Shown here piece by piece: positions 51,702 to 62,663 of a DNA stretch of 64,000 nucleotides. The DNA is taken from positions 1 to 64,000 of the forward strand of contig NW_027478439.1 in assembly GCF_051014685.1 (NCBI RefSeq), written 5' to 3'. The stretch is from Ptiloglossa arizonensis. Its lineage: Eukaryota > Arthropoda > Insecta > Hymenoptera > Colletidae. The position numbers were made by a program, and so were the translations under genes. Each line of letters begins with the position of its first letter. Positions within the stretch are counted from its first letter, which is position 1. The notes below the pieces were generated by a model. It saw only the letters and a program-made list of their open reading frames with translations, ran no database searches and was not told where the DNA came from.

Positions 51702-52763
51702 CGCATAACCAGAATGGCCTAGGGAAAAAATACATATACCGTTGTAATCGGGCGAGTTTCTACTTTCAGACGCAGCAGGAATTTTTGGGCTTGGTCAAAC
51801 CGTTCGCGAGATATGGTAGTTTGAAGCTAAGAAATGGTGGAGAAGGCAACAAATTTTTCGCACTTCTGCTGCTCCAAACGCTTAACCAGAATGGCCTAGG
51901 GAAAAAATGCACATATCGTTGCAGTCGGGCGAGTATCTACTTTCAGATGCAAGAGTAATTTTTGGGTTTGGTTAATCCGTTCGCGAGATATGGGAGTTTG
52001 AAGCTAAGAAATGGTTGAGCAGACAACAAATTTTTCCCACTTCTGCTGCTCCAAACGCTTAACCAGAATGGCCTAGGGAAAAAATACACATACCTTTGTA
52101 ATCGGGCGAGTTTCTACTTTCAGACGCAACAGGAATTTTTGGGCTTGGTCAATCCGTGCGCGAGATATGGGAGTTTGAAGCTAAGCAATGGTTGGGAAGA
52201 CAACAAATCTTGCGCACTTCTGCTGCTCCAAACGCTTAACCAGAATGGCCTAGGGAAAAAATACACTTACCTTTGCAATCGGGCGGGTTTCTTCCTTCAG
52301 ACGCAACAGGAATTTTTGGGTTTGGTCAATCCGTTCGCGAGATATGGGAGTTTGAAGCTATGAAATGGTTGAGAAGACAACAAATTTTGCGCACTTCTGC
52401 TGCTCCAAACGCTCAACCAGAATGGCCTAGGGTAAAACTACACATACCGTTGTAATCGGGCTAGTTTCTAGTTTCAGTCGCAGCAGGAATTTTTGGGCTT
52501 GGTCAATCCGTTCGCGAGGTATAGGAGTTTGAAGCTAAGAAATGGTTGAGAAGGCAACAAGTTGTTCGCACTTCGGCTTCCCCAAACGCTTAACCAGAAG
52601 GGCCTAGGGAAAAACTACACATACCATTGTAATCGGGCGAGTTTCTACCTTCAGTCGCAACAGGAATTTTAGGGTTTGGTCAATCCGTTCGCGAGATATG
52701 GGAGTTTGAAGCTAAGAAATGGTTGAGAAGACAACAAATTTTGCGCACTTCTGCTTCCCCATA
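51702..52763 (+). repeat. 6-mer higher-order repeat (1,062 bp), unit 2
   Basis: Second unit, near-identical to unit 1 for about four and a half monomers. It then diverges after the TATGAAATGG monomer at about 52,420, where GGGTAAAACTACAC, CAGTCGCAGCAGG and GAGGTATAGGAG replace the T-type monomer of unit 1. Confidence 0.75.
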
Positions 52764-55700
52764 CGCTTAACCAGAAGGGCTTAGGGAAAAAATACACATA
52801 CCGTTGTAATTGGGCGAGTTTCTACTTTCAGACGCAGCAGGAATTTTTGGGTTTGGTCAATCCGTTCGCGAGTAATGGGAGTTTGAAGCTAAGAAATGGT
52901 TGAGAAGGCAACAAATTTTTCGCACTTCTGCTGCTCCAAACGCTTAACCAGAATGGCCTAGGGAAAAAATACACTTACCTTTGTAATCGGGCTTGTTTCT
53001 AGTTTCAGACGCAGCAGGAATTTTTGGGCTTGGTCAAACCGTTCGCGAGATATGGGAGTTTGAAGCTAAGAAATGGTTGAGAAGGCAACAAATTTTTCGC
53101 ACTTCTGCTGCTCCAAACGCTTAACCAGAATGGCCTAGGGAAAAACTACACATACCATTGTAATCGGGCGAGTTTCTACTTTCAGACGCAGCAGGATTTT
53201 ATGGGATTGGTCAACCCGTTCGCGAGATATGGGAGTTTGAAGTTAAGAAATGGTTGAGAAGGGAACAAATTTTTCGCAATTCTGCTGCACCAAACGCTTA
53301 ACCAGAATGGCCTAGGGAAAAAATACACATACCTTTGTAATCGGGCGAGTTTCTACTTTCAGACGCAACAGGAATTTTTGGGTTTGGTCAATCCGTTCGC
53401 GAGATATGGGAGTTTGAATCTAAGAAATGGTTGAGAAGACAACAAATTTTGCGCACTTCGGCTTCCCCATACGCTTAACCAGAAGGGCCTAGGGAAAAAC
53501 TACACATACCATTGTAATCGGGCGAGTTTCTACCTTCAGACGCAACAGGAATTTTAGGGTTTGGTCAATCCGTTCGCGAGATATGGGAGTTTGAAGCTAA
53601 GAAATGGTTGAGAAGACAACAAATGTTTCCCACTTCTGCTTCCCCATACGCTTAACCAGAAGGGCTTAGGGAAAAAATACACATACCGTTGTAATTGGGC
53701 GAGTTTCTACTTTCAGACGCAGCAGGAATTTTGGGGCTTGGTCAAACCGTTCGCGAGATATGGGAGTTTGAAGCTAAGAAATGGTTGAGAAGGCAACAAA
53801 TTTTTCGCACTTCTGCTGCTCCAAACGCTTAACCAGAATGGCCTAGGGAAAAAATGCACATATCGTTGTAATCGGGCGAGTGTCTACTTTCAGATGCAAG
53901 AGCAATTTTTGGGTTTGGTTAATCCGTTCGCGAGATATGTGAGTTTGAAGCTAAGAAATGGTTGAGCAGACAACAAATTTTTCCCACTTCTGCTGCTCCA
54001 AACGCTTAACCAGAATGGCCTAGGGAAAAAGTACATATACCGTTGTAATCGGGCGAGTTTCTACTTTCAGACGCAGCAGGAATTTTTGGGCTTGGTCAAA
54101 CCGTTCGCGTGATATGGTAGTTTGAAGCTAAGAAATGGTTGAGGAGGCAACAAATTTTTCGCAATTCTGCTGCTCCAAACGCTAAACCAGAATGGCCTAG
54201 GGAAAAAATACACATACCTTTGTAATCGGGCGAGTTTCTACTTTCAGACGCAACAGGAATTTTTGGATTTATTCAATCCGTTCGCGAGATATGGGAGTTT
54301 GAAGCTAAGAAATGGTTGAGAAGGCAACAAATTGTTCGCACTTCTGCTGCTCCAAACGCTTAACCAGAATGGTCTAGGGAAAAAATGCACACATCGCTGT
54401 AATCGGGCGAGTGTCTACTTTCAGATGCAAGAGTAATTTTTGGGTTTGGTTAATCCGTTCGCGAGATATGTGAGTTTGAAGCTAAGAAATGGTTGAGCAG
54501 ACAACAAATTTTTCCCACTTCTGCTGCTCCAAACGCTTAACCAGAATGGCCTAGGGAAAAAGTACATATACCGTTGTAATCGGGCGAGTTTCTACTTTCA
54601 GACGCAGCAGGAATTTTTGGGCTTGGTCAAACCGTTCGCGTGATATGGTAGTTTGAAGCTAAGAAATGGTTGAGGAGGCAGCAAATTTTGCGCTCTTCTG
54701 CTGCTCCAAACGCTTAACCAGACTGGCCTAGGGAAAAAATACACATACCTTTGTAATCGGGCGAGTCTCTACTTTCAGACGCAACAGGAATTTTTGGGTG
54801 TCGTCAATCCGTTCACGAGATATGGGTGTTTGAAGGTAAGAAATGGTTGAGAAGACAACAAATTTTGCGCACTTCTGCTTCCCCAAAAGCTTAACTAGAA
54901 GGGCCTAGGGAAGAAATACACATACCGTTGTAATCGGGCGAGTTTTTACTTTCAGACGCAGCAGGAATTTTTGGGTTTGGTCAATCCGTTCGCGAGAAAT
55001 GGGAGTTTGAAGCTAAGAAATGGTTGAGAAGGCAACAAATTTTTCGCACTTCTGCTGCTCCAAACGCTTAACCAGAATGGCCTAGGGAAAAAATACACTT
55101 ACCTTTGTAATCGGGCGGGTTTCTACCTTCAGACACAACAGGAATTTTTGGGTTTGGTCAATCCGTTCGCGAGATATGGGAGTTTGAAGCTATGAAATGG
55201 TTGAGAAGACAACAAATTTTGCGCACTTCTGCTGCTCCAAACGCTCAACCAGAATGGCCTAGGGAAAAACTACACATACCGTTGTAATCGGGCTAGTTTC
55301 TAGTTTCAGACGCAGCAGGAATTTTTGGGCTTGGTCAATCCGTTCGCGAGATATAGGAGTTTGAAGCTAAGAAATGGTTGAGAAGGCAACAAATTGTTCG
55401 CACTTCTGCTGCTCCAAACGCTTAACCAGAATGGCCTAGGGAAAAAATGCACACATCGCTGTAATCGGGCGAGTGTCTACTTACAGATGCAAGAGTAATT
55501 TTTGGGTTTGGTTAATCCGTTCGCGAGATATGTGAGTTTGAAGCTAAGAAATGGTTGAGCAGACAACAAATTTTTCCCACTTCTGCTGCTCCAAACGCTT
55601 AACCAGAATGGCCTAGGGAAAAAGTACATATACCGTTGTAATCGGGCGAGTTTCTACTTTCAGACGCAGCAGGAATTTTTGGGCTTGGTCAAACCGTTCG

Positions 55701-58700
55701 CGTGATATGGTAGTTTGAAGCTAAGAAATGGTTGAGAAGACAACAAATTTTGCGCACTTCTGCTGCCCCAAACGATTAACCAGAATGGCCTAGGGAAAAA
55801 CTACACATACGATTGTAATCGGGCGAGTTTCTACCTTCAGACGCAACAGGAATTTTAGGGTTTGGTCAATCCGTTCGCGAGATATGGGAGATTGAAGCTA
55901 AGAAATGGTTGAGAAGGCAACAAATTTTTCGCACTTCTGCTGCTCCAAACGCTTAACCAGAATGGCCTAGGGAAAAAATACACTTACCTTTGTAATCGGG
56001 CTTGTTTCTAGTTTCAGACACAGCAGGAATTTTTGGGCTTGGTCAAACCGTTCGCGAGATATGGGAGTTTGAAGCTAAGAAATGGTTGAGAAGGCAACAA
56101 ATTTTTCGCACTTCTGCTGCTCCAAACGCTTAACCAGAATGGCCTAGGGAAAAAATGCACATATCGTTGTAATCGGGCGAGTGTCTACTTTCAGATGCAA
56201 GAGTAATTTTTGGGTTTGGTTAATCCGTTCGCGAGATATGTGAGTTTGAAGCTACGAAATGGTTGAGCAGACAACAAATTCTTCCCACTTCTGCTGCTCC
56301 AAACGCTTAACCAGAATGGCCTAGGGAAAAAGTACATATACCGTTGTAATCGTGCGAGTTTCTACTTTCAGACGCAGCAGGAATTTTTGGGCTTGGTCAA
56401 ACCGTTCGCGTGATATGGTAGTTTGAAGCTAAGAAATGGTTGAGGAGGCAACAAACTTTTCGCACTTCTGCTGCTCCAAACGCTAAACCAGAATGGCCTA
56501 GGGAAAAAATACACATACCTTTGTAATCGGGCGAGTTTCTACTTTCAGACGCAACAGGAATTTTTGGGTTTATTCAATCCGTTCGCGAGATATGGGAGTT
56601 TGAAGCTAAGAAATGTTTGAGACGACAACAAATTTTGCGCACTTCTGCTGCTCCAAACGCTTAACCAGACTGGCCTAGGGAAAAAATACACTTACCTTTG
56701 TAATCGGGCGAGTTTCTACTTTCAGACGCAACAGGAATTTTTGGGTGTCGTCAATCCGTTCACGAGATATGGGTGTTTGAAGCTAAGAAATGGTTGAGAA
56801 GACAACAAATTTTGCGCACTTCTGCTGTCCCAAACGCTTAACCAGAATGGCCTAGGGAAAACTACACATACCATTGTAATCGGGCGAGTTTCTACCTTCA
56901 AACGCAACAGGAACTTTTGGCTTTATTCAATCCGTTCGCGAGATATGGGAGTTTGAAGCTAAGAAATGGTTGAGAAGACAACAAATTTTGCGCACTTCTG
57001 CTGCTCCAAACGCTTAACCAGACTGGCCTAGGGAAAAAATACACATACCGTTGTAATCGGGCGAGTATCTACTTTCAGATGCAAGAGGAATTTTTGGGCT
57101 TGGTCAATCCGGTCGCGAGATATGGGCGTTTGAAGCTAAGAAATGTTTGAAAAGGCAACAAATTTCTCGCAATTCTGCTGCTCCAAACGCTTAACCAGAA
57201 TGGCCTGGGGAATAAATACACATACCGTTGTAACCGGGCTAGTTTCTACTTTCAGAAGCAGCAGGAATTTCTGGGCTTGGTCAAACCGTTCGCGAGATAT
57301 GGGAATTTGAAGCTAAGAAATGGTTGAGAAGGCAACAAATTTTTCGCACTTCTGCTGCTCCAAACGCTTAACAAGAATGGCCTAGGGAGAAAATACACAT
57401 ACCGCTGCAATCGGGCGAGTTTCTACTTTCAGACGCAGCAGGAATTTTTGGGTTTGGTCAATCCGTTCGCGAGAAATGGGAGTTTGAAGCTAAGAAATGG
57501 TTGAGAAGGCAACAAATTTTTCGCACTTCTGCTGCTCCAAACGCTTAACCAGAATGGCCTAGGGAAAAAATACACTTACCTTTGTAATCGGGCGAGTTTC
57601 TACTTTCAGACGCAGCAGGAATTTTTGGGCTTGGTCAAACCGTTCGCGTGATATGGTAGTTTGAAGCTAAGAAATGGTTGAGGAGGCAACAAATTTTGCG
57701 CTCTTCTGCTGCTCCAAACGCTTAACCAGACTGGCCTAGGGAAAAAATACACCTACCTTTGTAATCGGGCGAGTCTCTACTTTCAGACGCAACAGGAATT
57801 TTAGGGTGTCGTCAATCCGTTCACGAGATATGGGTGTTCGAAGGTAAGAAATGGTTGAGAAGGCAACAAATTTTGCGCACTTCTGCTTCCCCAAAAGCTT
57901 AACCAGAATGGCCTAGGGAAAAAATACACATACCTTTGTAATCGGCCGGGTTTCTACCTTCAGACGCAACAGGAATTTTTGGGTTTGGTCAATCCGTTCG
58001 CGAGATATGGGAGTTTGAAGCTATGAAATGGTTGAGAAGACAACAAATTTTGCGCACTTCTGCTGCTCCAAACGCTCAACCAGAATGGCCTAGGGAAAAA
58101 CTACACATACCGTTGTAATCGGGCTAGTTTCTAGTTTCAGACGCAGCAGGAATTTTTGGGCTTGGTCAATCCGTTCGCGAGATATAGGAGTTTGAAGCTA
58201 AGAAATAGTTGAGAAGGCAACAAATTGTTCGCACTTCTGCTGCTCCAAACGCTTAACCAGAATGGCCTAGGGAAAAAATGCACACATCGCTGTTATCGGG
58301 CGAGTTTCTACTTTCAGACGCAACAGGAATTTTTGGGTTTGGTCAATCCGTCCGCGAGATATGGGAATTTGAAGCTAAGAAATGGTTGAGAAGACAACAA
58401 ATTTTTCGCACTTCTGCTGCCCCAAACACTTAACCAGAATGGCCTAGGGAAAAAATACACATACCATTGTAATCGGGCGAGTTTCTACCTTCAGACGCAA
58501 CAGGAATTTTAGGGTTTGGTCAATCCGTTCGCGAGATATGGGAGATTGAAGCTAAGAAATGGTTGAGAAGACAACAAATTTTGCGCACTTCTGCTTCCCC
58601 AAACCCTTAACCAGAAGGGCCTAGGGAAAAAATACACATACCGTTGTAATTGGGCGAGTTTCTACTTTCAGACGCAGCAGGAATTTTTGGGTTTGGTCAA

Positions 58701-60539
58701 TCCGTTCGCGAGAAATGGGAGTTTGAAGCTAAGAAATGGTTGAGAAGGCAACAAATTTTTCGCACTTCTGCTGCTCCAAACGCTTAACCAGAATGGCCTA
58801 GGGAAAAAATACACTTACCTTTGTAATCGGGCTTGTTTCTAGTTTCAGACGCAGCAGGAATTTTTGGGCTTGGTCAAACGGTTCGCGAGATATGGGAGTT
58901 TGAAGCTAAGAAATGGTTGAGAAGGCAACAAATTTTTCGCATTTCTGCTGCTCCAAACGCTTAACCAGAATGGCCTAGGGAAAAAATGCACATATCGTTG
59001 TAATCGGGCGAGTGTCTACTTTCAGATGCAAGAGCAATTTTTGGGTTTGTTTAATCCGTTCGCGAGATATGTGAGTTTGAAGCTAAGAAATGGTTGAGCA
59101 GACAACAAATTTTTCCCACTTCTGCTGCTCCAAACGCTTAACCAGAATGGCCTAGGGAAAAAGTACATATACCGTTGTAATCGGGCGAGTTTCTATATTT
59201 CAGACGCAGCAGGAATTTTTGGGCTTTGTCAAACCGTTCGCGTGATATGGTAGTTTGAAGCTAAGAAATGGTTGAGGAGGCAACAAATTTTTCGCAATTC
59301 TGCTGCTCCAAACGCTAAACCAGAATGGCCTAGGGAAAAAATACACTTACCTTTGTAATCAGGCGAGTTTCTACTTTCAGACGCAACAGGAATTTTTGGG
59401 TTTGGTCAATCCGTTCGCGAGATATGGGAGTTTGAAACTAAGAAATGGTTGAGAAGACAACAAATTTTGCGCACTTCTGCTTCCCCAAACGCTTAACCAG
59501 AAGGGCCTAGGGAAAAAATACACATACCGTTGTAATCGGGCGAGTTTCTACCTTCAGACGCAACAGGAATTTTTGGGTTTGGTCAATCCGTTCGCGAGAT
59601 ATGGGAGTTTGAAGCTATGAAATGGTTGAGAAGACAACAAATTTTGCGCACTTCTGCTGCTCCAAACGCTCAACCAGAATGGCCTAGGGAAAAACTACAC
59701 ATACCGTTGTAATCGGGCTAGTTTCTAGTTTCAGACGCAGCAGGAATTTTTGGGCTTGGTCTATCCGTTCGCGAGATATAGGAGTTTGAAGCTAAGAAAT
59801 GGTTGAGAAGGCAACAAATTGTTCGCACTTCTGCTGCTCCAAACGCTTAACCAGAATGGCCTAGGGAAAAAATGCACACATCGCTGTAATCGGGCGAGTG
59901 TCTACTTTCAGATGCAAGAGTAATTTTTGGGTTTGGTTAATCCGTTCGCGAGATATGTGAGTTTGAAGCTAAGAAATGGTTGAGCAGACAACAAATTTTT
60001 CCCACTTCTGCTGCTCCAAACGCTTAACCAGAATGGCCTAGGGAAAAAGTACATATACCGTTGTAATCGGGCGAGTTTCTACTTTCAGACGCAGCAGGAA
60101 TTTTTGGGCTTGGTCAAACCGTTCGCGTGATATGGTAGTTTGAAGCTAAGAAATGGTTGAGGATGCAACAAATTTTGCGCACTTCTGCTGCTCCAAACGC
60201 TTAACCAGACTGGCCTAGGGAAAAAATACACATACCTTTGTAATCGGGCGAGTCTCTACATTCAGACGCAACAGGAATTTTTGGGTGTCGTCAATCCGTT
60301 CACGAGATATGGGTGTTTGAAGCTAAGAAATGGTTGAGAAGGCAACAAATTTTGCGCACTTCTGCTTCACCAAAAGCTTAACTAGAAGGGCCTAGGGAAG
60401 AAATACACATACCGTTGTAATCGGGCGAGTTTTTACTTTCAGACGCAGCAGGAATTTTTGGGTTTGGTCAATCCGTTCGCGAGAAATGGGAGTTTGAAGC
60501 TAAGAAATGGTTGAGAAGGCAACAAATTTTTCGCACTTC
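52764..60539 (+). repeat. Mosaic right-hand segment rich in D and T subtypes
   Basis: About 44 monomers with larger, imperfect higher-order spacing. The T mark recurs at 17, 16 and 10 monomers. GAGTCTCTAC recurs at 54,765, 57,773 and 60,252 (17 monomers minus one base, 14 plus one). TGCACACATCGCTGT recurs at about 54,386 and 55,448 (1,062 bp), and again near 58,276 and 59,874. Typical variants are TTCGCGAGATATGTGAG, GATATAGGAG, GGGAAAAACTACAC and GGGTTTATTCAATCC. One-base changes lie near 56,856 (loss) and 59,195 (gain). Confidence 0.7.
52956..53132 (+). repeat. Representative monomer, subtype T (B-derived)
   Basis: A B-like 177-bp unit marked by TACACTTACCTTTGTAATCG, GGGCTTGTTTCTAGTTTCAG, then CAGCAGGAA. 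The CGGGCTTG mark is found at 51396, 52989, 55998, 58829, 60600, 61662, 62901 and 63609. The spacings are 9, 17, 16, 10, 6, 7 and 4 monomers (within 1 bp). T is absent from the first 51 kb and acts as a clock for the youngest part of the array. Confidence 0.8.
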
Positions 60540-61601
60540 TGCTGCTCCAAACGCTTAACCAGAATGGCCTAGGGAAAAAATACACTTACCTTTGTAATCG
60601 GGCTTGTTTCTAGTTTCAGACGCAGCAGGAATTTTTGGGCTTGGTCAAACCGTTCGCGAGATATGGGAGTTTGAAGCTAAGAAATGGTTGAGAAGGCAAC
60701 AAATTTTTCGCACTTCTGCTGCTCCAAACGCTTAACCAGAATGGCCTAGGGAAAAAATGCACATATCGTTGTAATCGGGCGAGTGTCTACTTTCAGATGC
60801 AAGAGCAATTTTTGGGTTTGGTTAATCCGTTCGCGAGATATGTGAGTTTGAAGCTAAGAAATGGTGGAGCAGACAACAAATTTTTCCCACTTCTGCTGCT
60901 CCAAACGCTTAACCAGAATGGCCTAGGGAAAAAGTACATATACCGTTGTAATCGGGCGAGTTTCTACTTTCAGACGCAGCAGGAATTTTTGGGCTTGGTC
61001 AAACCGTTCGCGTGATATGGTAGTTTGAAGCTAAGAAATGGTTGAGGAGGCAACAAATTTTTCGCAATTCTGCTGCTCCAAACGCTAAACCAGAATGGCC
61101 TAGGGAAAAAATACACATACCTTTGTAATCGGGCGAGTTTCTACTTTCAGACGCAACAGGAATTTTTGGGTTTATTCAATCCGTTCGCGAGATATGGGAG
61201 TTTGAAGCTAAGAAATGGTTGAGAAGACAACAAATTTTGCGCACTTCTGCTGCTCCAAACGCTTAACCAGAATGGCCTAGGGAAAAAATACACATACCTT
61301 TGTAATCGGGCGAGTTTCTACTTTCAGACGCAACAGGAATTTTTGGGTTTGGTCAATCCGTTCGCGAGATATGGGAGTTTGAAGCTAAGAAATGGTTGAG
61401 AAGACAACAAATTTTGCGCACTTCTGCTTCCCCAAACGCTTAACCAGAAGGGCCTAGGGAAAAAATACACATACCGTTGTAATTGGGCGAGTTTCTACTT
61501 TCAGACGCAGCAGGAATTTTTGGGTTTGGTCAATCCGTTCGCGAGAAATGGGAGTTTGAAGCTAAGAAATGGTTGAGAAGGCAACAAATTTTTCGCACTT
61601 C
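60540..61601 (+). repeat. Young 6-mer higher-order repeat (1,062 bp), unit 1
   Basis: Order T, A variant (GTGTCTAC, GAGCAATTTTTGG, TATGTGAG), B (GTACATATACCG, GTGATATGG), C with TTTATTCAATCC, C, D. It repeats at an exact 1,062-bp offset. A visible difference is AAATGGTGGAGCAG here (near 60,867) against AAATGGTTGAGCAG in unit 2. The near-identity suggests recent amplification. Confidence 0.85.
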
Positions 61602-62663
61602 TGCTGCTCCAAACGCTTAACCAGAATGGCCTAGGGAAAAAATACACTTACCTTTGTAATCGGGCTTGTTTCTAGTTTCAGACGCAGCAGGAATTTTTGG
61701 GCTTGGTCAAACCGTTCGCGAGATATGGGAGTTTGAAGCTAAGAAATGGTTGAGAAGGCAACAAATTTTTCGCACTTCTGCTGCTCCAAACGCTTAACCA
61801 GAATGGCCTAGGGAAAAAATGCACATATCGTTGTAATCGGGCGAGTGTCTACTTTCAGATGCAAGAGCAATTTTTGGGTTTGGTTAATCCGTTCGCGAGA
61901 TATGTGAGTTTGAAGCTAAGAAATGGTTGAGCAGACAACAAATTTTTCCCACTTCTGCTGCTCCAAACGCTTAACCAGAATGGCCTAGGGAAAAAGTACA
62001 TATACCGTTGTAATCGGGCGAGTTTCTACTTTCAGACGCAGCAGGAATTTTTGGGCTTGGTCAAACCGTTCGCGTGATATGGTAGTTTGAAGCTAAGAAA
62101 TGGTTGAGGAGGCAACAAATTTTTCGCAATTCTGCTGCTCCAAACGCTAAACCAGAATGGCCTAGGGAAAAAATACACATACCTTTGTAATCGGGCGAGT
62201 TTCTACTTTCAGACGCAACAGGAATTTTTGGGTTTATTCAATCCGTTCGCGAGATATGGGAGTTTGAAGCTAAGAAATGGTTGAGAAGACAACAAATTTT
62301 GCGCACTTCTGCTGCTCCAAACGCTTAACCAGAATGGCCTAGGGAAAAAATACACATACCTTTGTAATCGGGCGAGTTTCTACTTTCAGACGCAACAGGA
62401 ATTTTTGGGTTTGGTCAATCCGTTCGCGAGATATGGGAGTTTGAAGCTAAGAAATGGTTGAGAAGACAACAAATTTTGCGCACTTCTGCTTCCCCAAACG
62501 CTTAACCAGAAGGGCCTAGGGAAAAAATACACATACCGTTGTAATTGGGCGAGTTTCTACTTTCAGACGCAGCAGGAATTTTTGGGTTTGGTCAATCCGT
62601 TCGCGAGAAATGGGAGTTTGAAGCTAAGAAATGGTTGAGAAGGCAACAAATTTTTCGCACTTC
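61602..62663 (+). repeat. Young 6-mer higher-order repeat (1,062 bp), unit 2
   Basis: Second unit, almost the same as unit 1. At its right end, near 62,690, the expected T and A monomers are skipped and the sequence passes straight to B (GGGAAAAAGTACATATACCG). This is a deletion of two monomers that keeps the register. Confidence 0.85.
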